A program made the translations under genes and the position numbers. From positions 72,903,884 to 72,967,883 of the forward strand of contig CM043944.1 in assembly GCA_014529385.2 (NCBI GenBank): DNA of 64,000 bases. Reading direction: 5' to 3'. The notes beneath the pieces were generated by a model. That model ran no database searches. It was given only the letters and a program-made list of their open reading frames with translations, and was not told the origin of the DNA. Numbering within the stretch: the stretch's first letter is position 1; each line of letters begins with the position of its first letter. Positions 45,035 through 56,259 of the stretch are shown piece by piece. Source of the DNA: Adiantum capillus-veneris. Lineage: Eukaryota > Streptophyta > Polypodiopsida > Polypodiales > Pteridaceae.

Positions 45035-46690
45035 TGTCGAGGGATATGTGTTCGAAACTTGAGCAGGTCAGCACCGGGCTGCTGGCTGTGGAAAAACTGA
45101 GAGCGAAAAATTGTCGCACCGCACAATACAGCAGCAATTAATTACTTGGTAACACTATCGACGCACAAAACTTTCTTGAAAATTGGTACCACCGGCGAAA
45201 CTGTTACACAATCAAGAAGAAGTGTCGTTAACGACACCATTAAATAATTCTAATGACAGTTTAGGATCTTAAACTCCCATTACAGATCACTCCGGGCCAT
45301 TAACGGCTCCACAATTCATCAAAAAGAGATGATTAAACTAATTTGCCTGCTGACGAGGAAAATCCTATTGTGTCGATTCCATCTGTTGGATTTGTCTTCA
45401 ATCACTATCTATGCCGAAGATTATTTCTTCTCATATGATTGCTTACAAGCCCTTGTTGATCTCTGCTTGCCTAAGCCAATCTCCTTGGTTGCCTTGGTTG
45501 CAAAGCCCTTGCTTAAGCCTTGCCGAGATCTATCAAGAGAGAGAGCTCGCCTTTCTTGGATTGGAGATCAATAGAGAGGGAGAACTTGCCTTGCTTGGAT
45601 TGGAGATCGATAGAGAGGGAGAACTCCCCTTGCTTTGCTTGCTTCATTCAAGCTCAAGAGGGAGAGAGGAAAGCTTGCTTGCCTCGAGGACGAGAGCGAG
45701 AGAGAGCCCCTGCCTTGCCCTTCATTGATATCTCCTTGTTAACTCCTCCTCCTTCTCTCAAGCTCGTTTTCTTCCCAACACGCATGCCCCAGAAAAGCCA
45801 TCTCATGCAAAAAAAATCGCTATTAATAGCTCTTTTCCCCCCTTAGCAGTAGCGTCGGCGTCACTGCATAAGAACACCCGCTGCTGCTGATGTAGCAAAG
45901 TAGGATTTCGGGTAGCACCAAAAATCTCACAACGGGTGCCGAACATGGGCGCCTCGACCTCCTAAGCATTACTCGTTTCTTGGCCTTGCTCGTCTAAGCA
46001 CCTCCCAAGGAGTTACGAGTCCCCTCCCTCTTCTCTGTGCTACCTTTCCCTACTCGCCCACCATACCTCCCTTTTTTCTTTCTCTTCATATTCACTTAAC
46101 CCCTTTTGGGTGGCCCTTAGTGCCACATTGGGCGGCCCTTGGGCAGTCGACCATGGGCAAACTTTGAAGTCCAATGCTTGGGCGGTCCTTAGTGCCACAT
46201 TGGGCGGCCCTTGGACATTATTTAATGGGCTTGGCACCACACTTGGCATACATATCTTTTAAAGCATTGCAAGAGCCGACATTCCAGACACGAAGCTCTG
46301 CAAAAAATCTACGGCACCAAGCATACATATCTAACAAAGCACTGCCAAACACGGAATTCTTTGTGAGGAGTCGTTGACTAACCTTATCATCTTGAACTTC
46401 GATGCCCGTATCGATATCAACCTCTCATATAATCTTACATACCTTTAAGATGCAAGTATAGGTGATTGCATTGAAGTAAGGCCTTCCCATCACATCTGAT
46501 AAAAAGTGTCAGAGTTTCTTCTTGTGAGCAGCAGCCGGGTATTGCCAATTACGACCACTGCCGGCCAAGCACTGCATGAAATGACATCCCGGGCATGAGA
46601 CTCATCAAACTACTACTACTCCAGCATCCCAAACTCTGGACAATAGGAAAAAATCCCAGCTGAGACACGGACCAAGCCGGCTCTGGTCCC
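45035..46690 (-). repeat. E4 5' LTR, truncated
   Basis: Collinear with 35734-37315. The similarity ends at AAGCCGGCTCTGGT. The outer roughly 0.5 kb or more of the LTR is missing, so no target duplication can be checked. Confidence 0.8.
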
Positions 46691-47176
46691 GGGGGATTCA
46701 CTATTAGTAATGGAGGATGTCACCTGCGTGCATCAAAATTAGAGAAACCCCCCTATATACGGTCTCTTACTTGCTAGCATACCCCCCTACATATGGACAG
46801 GATATGGACGTTCTCGCAATGAGCCAACCCCCCTCATACGGATTTCGTACAGAATGTAATGACCCACTATTTTATGTATACTAGTAACATAACAATTTTA
46901 GAAGCACATTCTTTTGCAAAAATACATGTTGAACTGCAAATGAACAGAAGTGTACATTGTAGTGTGTTTTCATTTGCAATAGATGTTAAGAGAACAAACC
47001 ATGAAAAGCAACAAATATAATGAATACAAAATTAAAATAAACCAATCATTTCAATATAATTTGTCAAAAAACAAATAGCATTTGCCTTGTAAACTGACAC
47101 AAATCTCAATCTTAAAACATATGATACTAACCACCTACTTAGTAGGCTTCCCATATGGGATTTAAGGCACACATAT
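46691..47176. other. Unassigned sequence with a thrice-repeated motif
   Basis: ACCCCCCTATATACGG (46747), ACCCCCCTACATATGG (46781) and ACCCCCCTCATACGG (46827) form a small irregular repeat. No gene was seen. Confidence 0.5.
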
Positions 47177-49171
47177 TGAGAGCGGATTTTTTGAGATGGG
47201 GCTCAACTCAAGGCTCCCACCAGACAACCACTCCGTGAGACCCTACACACGCATATTTCTTAGGGGCACCACCCTCTTTTATGGAGAAAGAAGGAAACCA
47301 AAACAAACCATATACAACACACACACACACACACATACACTCACACCTTCCTTATGTGCTTCAACACAAAATGCCCTTCAACCATTCAACACACCCTCCT
47401 TAAGCAATCCCTTTGAACACTCCACAAACTCACATGCAAAGATTGACCTTCACCATATTAGTGCTCATATACTTCTAAGAAAAGCAAGCACAAAACCTCA
47501 AAACTCAAAACACCATAATGCACAAATACTTGACAACTCCTTTCCTTTCCCAAAAGAAGAGACTACTTACACACATAAGGCGGCATGCATAGAGAGCTCT
47601 TCTCCATCTATGCAGCCCCAAGACTTACTTACACACAACATAAGGAGAGAAGCCAAGAAAATAGACACCATGGTGCACAAAAAACTTTCTCAAAAAACAA
47701 GCAACCCAATGAGCACAAAATATGAGAAGCTGCCAAGATATGCTTACCAATTTTACATACGTTTAGAGCAAAAGTGTGACGACAACACCCCAATTGCAAC
47801 AATTTGTTGATCAAACCATGAGATGGATTATTGAACTTGATATCCTTGCTCTCATATAGAATCTACAATCCTTATTTAGGGATGAGTATGGTAAGAGAAA
47901 TGTTTGCAAGAGAATGGTAGCAATAGCATATTGATGCTCTCTCTATGGTGCCGCTTATGATAGCGAGCTTAGGAAATGGATAGGGAGACAAGAGGAGAGA
48001 GAGATTAGGGCTTCCCTAACCTTAGAGGAGCTTATTTGCAAAAATGGAGTAAGTGTGTGTATTTTTGTGCTTGCCAAAGGGCCTTTTTATAGTTGTACAA
48101 GACCTTGGGTTAGGTTAAACTTAACTAGGGTAGGTAATTAACCATAGTTAGGTTCCCTTTTGACCATTCCTTCAATTATGCAAATAAGGGACTTATTTTG
48201 TCATTAAAAATAGCCTTTTAAGTCGTGGAGGCTCCATAAGGTTTGATAATGTATGTGGGCCCTACCATGATGTCCCTCCAGTGGCTCCTGCAGAGTGTCC
48301 CCATCCTGTTTGTTGTGTCTCTGGAAGCATCTTGAGCCGACCCCTCCACATGAAAGTGGTTTTTAACTCCCCATTGGTATTTTAGAATGTTGGAGAAGTC
48401 AAGAAAACTTTTCACCTTTGTGGTTTACCTGATTGTAACTTTGACCTGCAGTAACATTGTCCGCAGCACCTTGTTTTCACCATATCTTTCAGCCTGTAAC
48501 TCAGAATTGGGTGCTGTAAAAGGCAAAGTTGACCTTATCAAAGTGTTTAAGCTGATTTTGAAGTGTTCCTCAAGTATTCCCACGAGCTAAGGCATTCAAG
48601 ATGCATCCAAAATACCTTTTGAACCAAGTCTCCTTGTAGGGGACCCTTTAGCATGCATCCAAGGTGTAGCATGCTTTTTTCAAAAGAGAATCCACCTTAA
48701 ACAAATGAGGTAGCTCCAATAAAGTTTGATTTATTGGGGATATAAATTATATTTAAGATTTGTTGACCAACACAAGTAAATGATCCAAGAGTTGGGTCAC
48801 ATAGTGGTGGGGAAGGGAAGGCCTACAAGGTTAACCCTACCCTTGAGAGAAGATGGGTAAGATAAGTGCCCATAAATTATTTATTTACAAATTATGGGAT
48901 GTAGATACCTATTTAAATTAGTAAAGGTAATTAGTTAAAAGAATATGCAGTAAAAAAACTAGGAGAGTAGAATTAAGTCTACTATTTACATTTAGCATGA
49001 AGAGAGAAATATGATGTAAATGCATAAAGATCTAAGAAGGGTAAGGTGTTTGTATGGAAAAAGGCTATTACGGAAAGAGAGAATGAACACTAGCTTAAAA
49101 CTTTGATAAAAAATATATACATTTGAGTAGAAATGTAGTTCAAATGCAAGGTTACCATTTAACGCTACTCA
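47177..49171 (-). mobile_element. Putative LTR-like repeat (copy C), possible E6 3' LTR
   Basis: About 2.0 kb running from TGAGAGCGGA to CGCTACTCA, so TG...CA, with the outermost bases forming an imperfect inverted repeat. The left end shares ordered motifs (TGAGAGCGG, GGGGCACCACC, CA-rich tract) with copies at 11308 and 50179. It lies next to a purine-rich tract (minus strand GAAGGGGGAG, 49180-49189) downstream of E6 pol, so it may be the E6 3' LTR. The spacing of eight bases is not ideal. No ORF inside is convincing. Confidence 0.4.
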
Positions 49172-49179
49172 TATTAGCC

Positions 49180-49189
49180 CTCCCCCTTC
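49180..49189 (-). promoter_or_regulatory. Candidate E6 polypurine tract
   Basis: GAAGGGGGAG on the minus strand between E6 pol and copy C. Confidence 0.4.
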
Positions 49190-49221
49190 ATCTAGGATCA
49201 TTCATGCTCCTAGATGAAACA

Positions 49222-49282
49222 AAAGAGTTTTTTCCTTTTTCTTTTCTTTCTTTTTTTTCTTTTTTTTCTTTTTTTTTTAAAA
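49222..49282. repeat. T-rich tract
   Basis: About 60 bases of T with occasional C, then a short A run. Confidence 0.9.
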
Positions 49283-49335
49283 AAAGGAGGAGTGATATAC
49301 ACTCTTTTACTCCATTAGACCTGCTTTTCATTACC

Positions 49336-50178
49336 TCAATCCCATAAATCGGAGCTGGGAGGGTTGCCTTGGGTATGTTGAGATTCCAAGGCTGGTTCTT
49401 CTTTGCACATCAAAGCTTTAAAAATAGGTGGCGCATTTGCCAAGCCGAAGGGAGCCATGCCAATTTGGAGCTTAGACGATGTAGGTAGATGACTTCCTAT
49501 CAACGGATTGGTACGTTGAAAGTAGGGCTTTAATCTCCATCCATTGACTCTGGTCTTGTGGAGTTTTACTGATAAATCTGCTAATCTGTAACTACCATTC
49601 CCAAACTTTGTTTTTATCATGAAAGGTCCCTCCCATCTTTGCAAAAACTTTTTGTCAAGTCGAGTATCAAGTCGGTTATCATAGCGAAGAACCACCATAC
49701 CTTCCTTCAATCCTTTCCCCTTGAGCTTCTTGTTGATTTTGTCCCTTTGGCTTGTGGCTTGGGCAATGTAATAGTCGATGGACTCTTCTCTATCAAGCTC
49801 AAGTCGTTGAAGATATAAAATTCTTTTCTGCAAAGCTTCTTTTGGCCTCTTTGCTCCACGTGAGAGAATGCGTAGGCTTGCAATCTCCACCTCAATAGGA
49901 AGGAGTGCCTCCTGTCCATATACCAAATGAAAAGGAGTGAATTGAGTGGATACCTTGAAAGATGTTTTGTATGCCCATAGAGCTGCGGTCAAATGACGAT
50001 CCGCAACCTGCTTAGAAATGATCTTACATATCATTCCATTCACCTTTTCAACCAACCCATTGCACTGAGGGTAGTAAGGTGTAGAATGCAAATGTTTGAC
50101 TTTTAACTTTGTCAAAAGATTATCTAGGAGCTCTCCTCTAAACCCTGGACCACGATCTGAAAATATCTCTAATGGTGT
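49336..50178 (-). pseudogene. E6 integrase, distal part
   Basis: The minus strand reads STPLEIFSDRGPGFRGELLD (second catalytic Asp), HSTPYYPQCNGLVEKVNGMI (catalytic Glu), LVYGQEALLPIE and the C-terminal KKFLQRWEGPFMIKTKFGNG followed by YRLADLSVKLHKTRVNGWRL. It is the continuation of 52109-52994, separated by an insertion within the F-G-T-P-L-E-I-F segment. The frame is open from about 50115. The tail beyond VNGWRLKPYF is long and ends NPPSSDLWD. Confidence 0.85.
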
Positions 50179-52108
50179 TGAGAGGCGGAAGTGAAAAAAA
50201 TAGACCCGATGGCCTCTACACCAAGACTATACACAATGGCCTCATCATGGGGAATACACAATAGGGGCACCACCTAGCAAGATATGCGGCTAGGACGCAT
50301 ACATATACACAATGAAGCATGCGTGGAAAACAATTTCAATATCCACGCCCAAATGTGGAATGGGGTGGTCGGAGAATAAGGTGAGAGGAGTGGTGAGTGA
50401 GTGAGAATGGGCTCGCTACGTGTGCATGTAGTAAGGAAGATAACGAGGTTAGGGATACATGCAAGTATGCTCACTTCTCATACAAAAGGTGGCGAATCCA
50501 CACACCTTAAGATGGAAGTAGCAAGATGATAGGAATATGAGAGGGAGAGAGAGTGTGTGTGTGTGGTGGCGAATCCGCACACCTTAACATAGGCCAAAAA
50601 AAAATGGCAAGGAACAAGAATATACCATACTCAGAATGAGATGTATCCAAAGCGACACAAAGTATGGCACCAAGATGGAGTGTGTTGATTGCTTGCAAAA
50701 GATGAATACAATAGGTAGCGTATGGCAGGAAAATGAGAAGGGAACAAGATCGTAGGAGGCATAATGGAGAGATGGGAGTTGATGGCGAGGAATATCATGA
50801 GTGTGTCCACCCTTCTTCTTCTTGAAATTGTACCTTCAACCCTTAATTACAAGTGGTGTGGAGGTGTGGTGCTCATCTTTTGTGCATGGTGATGGTGATG
50901 ATGATGGTGTTGTGATTATGTGATTAGGGTTCGTGCTACAAGCATGTAGCACAAGAGTGTGTATGGATAGGTGTGTGTGTGTGTGTGTTCTCCCCCCAAG
51001 TGAGCTCTCATGGCCTCCTTATATAGGGAAGGAGGGAAGGATTTAGCAATATTTCTATTTGAGGTGAGTGTCCCACTTTGGTGACTAGGAAAATGGGGTG
51101 CATGTGACTGTGGCTCCCATCTTGTCTCCTCATTATTTAAAATACCAGAGTCAATAGAGAGAGAAAAAGAGAGAATGTGGGTAGGATGTAGAGGATAGGA
51201 AACATTTACAATAGTCTAGCTTTGGATAGACATAAGCTTATTAAGGAGAGAAGAGAGAGGTAAGAAAATTAAGAGAGGTTGTCGAAGGTGGATATTTGTT
51301 GATGAGGATGGATCCTCCAAAAATGGTGATAGAATTACTCTAGACTAGCCAAGACCTCATTAAAAGAGCCTTGTCTCTTGTAATCATGATTGAAGACTTG
51401 TAGAACCATAGCCATTCTAGAAGGAAGAAAAGTGGGATGGCCTGTGTCACCATTACACGAGAAAACAGGGGTCCACTACAAAAATCATATCTCCGTGTTC
51501 ATAACTCCAAAAATTCTGAAAAAAATTGAGCTAAAAGTTGAGATCACGAGCTACATCTTTCATGTTGAACTCTCCTTCAGATTCGGGGTTCTTCTTTACT
51601 TAAAAAATTCAGCCAAATAATGTATTATTTGTGGCTGCAAAAGTCTTTTGGTGGTCCCCTTTGAGTGGACTTCTCTCTTGCCTTCAAGTGTAAGCTCCTT
51701 CATGTGTATGAAAACATGACCTAGAGTGTTGAAAAGATTGGCAATCATCTAGATGGAGGTATTATTGAAATTTGAAAGTGGGGTTGAGGTTTGAAAATGA
51801 AAACTAGTGAATAAAATATTTGGTAGAGTGGAATAATATACATACATGAAAAAAATATATTGAAAAATACTAGAATATATATATTTAATATTTTTAAGGT
51901 CAAAAGAGAGATCAACAAAGAAAGCTTACTTATTATGCTACATCGTGATTGATTAGCATAAGTATTATTTATTTAATAAAGGCTAAAACGTTTGTGAAAA
52001 AGGAAGAAAAAATCAAAAGTAACTTATATAATGGGAAATATTTTGATAAAAGGGCAAAAATATATGGGGGGGTTCCCATGCATGGAAAAGCTTTCCTTAG
52101 TGTGCCGA
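50179..52108. mobile_element. 1.93-kb insertion in E6 integrase (copy B)
   Basis: The host frame is broken between 50178 and 52109. The bases before the insertion end GGTGT, and those after begin AGTGT then GCCGAATC, so a 5-bp duplication with one change is likely. The left end TGAGAGGCGGAAG, then GACCCGATGGCCTC and GGGGCACCACCTAGC, matches copy A. It contains GT microsatellites and a TATA-like TATATAGGG (51021-51029), and no coding region. The right end lacks the CA of a standard LTR, so its class is uncertain. Confidence 0.6.
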
Positions 52109-52994
52109 ATCTACTGCATATGTGATCAAAGATAAATTTTGATACCTTCTCGGCTGTAATTCGTGTTGTACTTGCTGCCTCCGCCCATCGTGTCATGTAA
52201 TCTACTCCCACAATGATGAAGACCTTCCCGGTAGATGTGCGAGGTAAGGGGCCTATTGCATCCACACCCCACTTCTCAAAAGGACCATACGAAATTATTG
52301 GAACTCGAGGTTCGTAAGTGAGTCGTCGATTTCCAGCAATCTGACAACCTTTGCATGACTTACACAAATTCTGGACATCACGGTGTAGACTTGGCCAAAC
52401 AAACCCTGCTTGCAAAATCTTCCTGTTTATAATATCATGAGAAAAATGACCCCCACAGACATCATCATGGCATGAAAAGAGGATTCTCTCTATTTCCTGA
52501 ACAGAGGGCACCCTTCTTAGCACCAAATCTTTCCCTTTATGATACAGATCATCTCCTATGAGTTGGTAAGGAGTTGCCTTTTTTACCAACCTATGCCTTT
52601 GCACTTTATCCAAGTGTTTAGGGCACTCACCAGTTTGGAGGAAAAATATGATGTCCTTCAATTCCTCTTGGCCTTGGTACTTTGGTTCGTAGAGATTCAC
52701 ACATCCCACCATGATCTGAAGTTTCGCATTGGCGAGATAATCTACTTCCTTGTTGAGGGTTCTCACAACATGCTGTACCTCTGTAGCTTCAAAGTTCTTT
52801 ATCAAATCCTTCACCTGTCTAAGCCACTCCACTAGAGTAGGGTTCTTGCACTTCCATATCCCTTGGATTTGCCTAATAACTAGTAAGGAATCACCTCTTA
52901 TTATAAGTCTTTCGATGCCAAGTTTTCTGCATTCTTCAAGCCCCAACTTTAAGGTGACATACTCAGCCTCATTATTACAATGAACATTTTCCAA
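52109..52994 (-). pseudogene. E6 archaeal-type RNase H end and integrase zinc/core
   Basis: It starts with NVHCNNEAEYVTLKLGLEEC and IERLIIRGDSLLVIRQIQGI, the second and third acidic positions of the additional RNase H. The spacer and integrase follow: CHDDVCGGHFSHD and CKSCKGCQIAGN (HHCC), then KWGVDAIGPLPRTSTGKVFI with the first catalytic Asp. The frame reads to FDHICSRFGT, where insertion B cuts it. The residues after that in the open frame (LRKAFPCMGT) belong to the insertion. Confidence 0.85.
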
Positions 52995-53860
52995 GGTGAT
53001 ACCTTTCTTAACAAGAACTTCCCTTTGTGGACTTAGAATAAGAACCCCCCCTGCTGCCTGATCGTGTTGTCGTCAATAAGCTCCATCAAAGCACAAAATG
53101 TGTGCATTGTCAATCTCCTCCTCATTATTTTGTGGTGTAGCTTTGTCTCCTGCCTTTGGTGACTCTTTCCTTTCTCTCACTTTGTATGTGAGAATGTCTG
53201 CAAGACCTGCCCTTGTGTTATCTTCCACAAGAAAAGAGTACTCGAACTCTTGAAGTTCTAGAACCCATTTGGCTATCCTAGATGAGAGGCTCATGTGTTG
53301 CACAACATATGGTAAATTGTTTTCCATGGTGAGAATGACAAATGGTGCAGGTAAGAGATATGATCGGAACTTTCTTACCGCAAACATAATTGTGAATACC
53401 ACCTTCTCCATATCGGTGTAGCCCTTCTCTGCAGCGGTCATGACTTTTCTTGCAAAGTATACTGGCCTCATGTAGCATGTTTTTGGGTCTTTTTGCATGA
53501 GAACTACACCGATGGCCTCCATTCCTACACTTGGCGTGATGTAATATGTATCCTTTGGATTTGGTGGCATTATTGTTGGAAGAGAGTTGAGAATACCCTT
53601 TATTTCAGTAAAGCATAATTCGTGTTCCTCTCTCCATTCAAATGTGGGTTTGTTTGCTAGCTTGTGCAAAGGTGCAATAGCTTCCGCTAGAAGGTGAATG
53701 AAACGAGACATGTACCTTACATTGCGGTTGAAATTCATGAGCTCCTTGGTTGTCGTTGGTGGTTGTAGTGACAAGAGAGCATTTACTTTTGATGGATCCA
53801 CTTGAATTCCTTGCAAAGAAACCACATGACCTAGCAATACCACTTGTGACTCTGCAATGT
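52995..53860 (-). pseudogene. E6 RNase H (retroviral-type) and start of second RNase H
   Basis: LLGHVVSLQGIQVDPSKVNA and YMSRFIHLLAEAIAPLHKLA join RT to RNase H. VGMEAIGVVLMQKDPKTCYM, VYFARKVMTAAEKGYTDMEK and FEYSFLVEDNTRAGLADILT define the usual gypsy RNase H. A charged linker leads to HILCFDGAY, the first motif of a second RNase H. A TGA follows (53073) and the chain goes on as RQHDQAAGGVLILSPQREVL. Two RNase H domains mark Tat-like plant gypsy elements. Confidence 0.85.
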
Positions 53861-53912
53861 GACACTTCTCAGGATTAAGCTATCCCCCAAATTGATGAAG
53901 CCTCCTAAGCCC

Positions 53913-54978
53913 CTAGTCAACTTTTTGGCAATGAAGTCTTTGGCTACTATAGATACAGAAGTCATCCATAAAAACCCTAATTGACTTTCCAAAGAAGGGC
54001 TGAAAGACAAGAGTTGTAAACCTTATAAAGGTACTAGGAGCATTTGTGAGCCCAAATGGCATCACTCTATAGGCAAAGCAACCCCAAGGTGTGATGAAAG
54101 TGGTTTTTAACTGGTCTTCTTCTTCTATTCTGATTTGAAAATACCCTGAATACCCATCACACACTGTGTAACATTCATAGCCGGCTACTTCGTTTAAGAT
54201 TTCATCTTGGAAAGGAAGAGGAAAATGATCCCTCTTTGTTGCAGCATTGAGCGGTTTGTAGTCAACACAGACCCTCCATTTTCCGTTCTGTTTAGGGGTT
54301 ACTACAATTGGGGACACCCACTCAGAGTTAGACACAGGGTAAATGAAACCAGCTTTGAGGAGTCGGTTAACCTCTGTCAAAAGTGCCTCTTGTTGTATTT
54401 TTCCTAGGCGCCTTAGCTTTTGAGCCACAGGTTTAGTACCTGGTTTTAATTCTATGCCATGCTCTATAACATCCACACCTCTAATTTGTGAGTAATCAGT
54501 GATAAACAAATTGCGATACCTCTTGAGCATATCGATGTAGGACCGCTTCTCCTTAGGGGTAAGATCTTTTGCAAGCATCCTCTCAAAGTCTTCAAAGTGC
54601 TTGTGGTCACCTTTGTCATCCTTTGTTTGCTCCTTTGTTGGGTCAACCTTTATTGATGGAGTTTTTGATGTGTTGAAGATGATTCCCATTACCTCCAAAG
54701 ATGGTTCTTCTTCGCTATTGGATGTAGTGGTTGAACTTTCCTCGTCGCTTGAGCCAAAACTCTCTTCACTTTCTTCATCAGCCGTGGTCTCATAGTTGAT
54801 GTCGAGCTGCTTTCCTTCATGCCAATCGTATACTACATGTTGCCCCTTTTTGAGAATCAATTGTCCTCGTCCCCATTTTTTATCTGCATTCACAGCAATG
54901 AGCCAAGGCCTCCCTAGGATGATGGGATAGCCCTCCCCCTTGGCTGGCATAATATACATGTCCACATGTGCATCTATA
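53913..54978 (-). pseudogene. E6 protease end, acidic linker and RT
   Basis: The open frame starts within the protease (VDMYIMPAKGEGYPIILGRP). An acidic Glu/Ser stretch follows, then RT: KPVAQKLRRLGKIQQEALLT, WVSPIVVTPKQNGKWRVCVD, DQLKTTFITPWGCFAYRVMP and the catalytic IRVFMDDFCIYSSQ. A frame break near 53915-53870 separates it from the next block. Upstream of about 54978 the homology stops abruptly; gag and the protease active site are missing, so the 5' half of E6 was lost. The RT is close in wording to that of E5. Confidence 0.85.
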
Positions 54979-55350
54979 TTACATACAAAACAAAACAATT
55001 ATATGTGATATGAATGCACGTCTATGCTTAAGCAAAATGCAAATTTTAAAAAAGCGCCATCAATATTTGATTTTGAGTTTGCACATAAATATAAATCCTA
55101 AAACTTTAGCCAGTCTCCTTTGTACAGAGACCTCTTCCAAAAATAAAATCAATACACCCTTTTCTTGGGCTCCCACATGGGATTTTCATCACATAATTTC
55201 TTTTTCCAAAAAATTTGTCAACCTCATGTTACCTCATCTTGGGCTCCCACGTGAGATATAAGGATTGTCTTACACATTAAAATCAAACACATTCTCAATA
55301 GAGTCAAAGTAATCTAACTTGAGAGTGGTGGTATGCCCTACATAAAAAGA

Positions 55351-55830
55351 CATTGTGTATGTGTGATACATAGACCCAAGGTATGCTAGACGTGTCTTGG
55401 CAAAAAACTATAGCTCAAGATAACACACCCGGTCAAGCCATATGACCATGTGAGAAATTTGTAACTACATAGAAAGAAAGCTTATGGATAGCTACAAGAA
55501 CTGAAGTGTCCCATATTAACCTAATGTGACCCATAATCGCTTTGTAAGGTAAAAGAACTGAAGGTAAAAATCTATAGCTCAAGATAACACACCCAATCAA
55601 GCCATATGACCATGTGACAAATTGAGAACATATTTGTAATTATATACAAATAAAGACACTATGTATGTGTGACACACAGACCCAAGGTATGCTAGAAGTG
55701 TCTTGGCAAGAAACTATAGCTCAAGATAACACACCCTGTCAAGCCATATGACCATGTGACAAATTGAGACTATAAAATTTGTAACTACATAGAAAAGAAA
55801 GCTTTATGGATAGCTAGAAGAACTTAAGGT
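55351..55830. repeat. Three imperfect tandem copies
   Basis: CTATAGCTCAAGATAACACA recurs at 55408, 55572 and 55714, each followed by CAAGCCATATGACCATGTGA. The first and third copies extend further on both sides. At 55845-55970 a different short unit (AGTCAATACTCACATATCC) occurs twice. Confidence 0.85.
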
Positions 55831-56090
55831 AAAAATCGATAGTCAATACTCACATATCCAATTTTAAAGCAAATAATCCCTGTTTGCAAGTATATTCCAA
55901 GTGTTGTGATAGTCAATACTCACATATCCGAGTTTAAAGCCAATATTCCTTGTTTGCAAGTCCTCCTCCTAAAGGGCTCCTAAATGAAGGGACTATTAAC
56001 AAACTAAAATGTCTTTTCTGCTATGGCCCATAAGGGCTTTATCCTTGGTGGCAACCCCAAGGGTCAAGACAGTCGTGGCTTTTCGTTGTT

Positions 56091-56259
56091 GCTTATGGTC
56101 TCAGGGTGGCTCCCTTTGCCAGCCAATGTATGGTCTAGGGTTGGATGCCATGGCTCGGTTGGAGCATACATGGCTTTCATTACAACTTTCATTACAGCTT
56201 TTTGTTGTTGCTTATGGTCTCATGGTGGCTCCCTTTGCGAGCCAATGTATGGTCTCGGG
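56091..56259. repeat. Duplicated unit, about 109-bp period
   Basis: GTTGTTGCTTATGGTCTCA, GGTGGCTCCCTTTGC and AGCCAATGTATGGTCT occur in order at 56095 and 56204. Confidence 0.85.

Larger units (their letters stand above)
35734..46690 (-). mobile_element. E4: Ty3/gypsy LTR retrotransposon inserted in E5
   Basis: 3' LTR 35734-39147, internal gag-pol about 39148-45034, and a truncated 5' LTR 45035-46690. It has minus orientation, with the primer site next to 45035 and the polypurine tract next to 39147. The LTR ends, primer site and polypurine region are shared with E2. The inner part of the two LTRs is alike with few differences by eye, so this is a moderately young copy, yet its coding region carries several stops and frameshifts. 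Confidence 0.85.

Noticed and set aside
45035-45126. E4 gag starting at 45126
   Set aside because: This ATG lies inside the LTR, upstream of the primer-binding site. The ATG at 44982 is the first after it.
47196-47810. 204-residue open frame on the plus strand
   Set aside because: It is rich in Thr-His repeats from a CA microsatellite and has no family motif. It lies in the non-coding repeat copy C.
49400-49440. FGLANAPPIF near the end of E6 integrase, resembling the RT motif M-P-F-G-L-x-N-A-P
   Set aside because: It lies after the integrase C-terminus in the tail, with no other RT motif around. The real E6 RT is at 53913-54978. Chance or tail sequence is likelier than a second RT.
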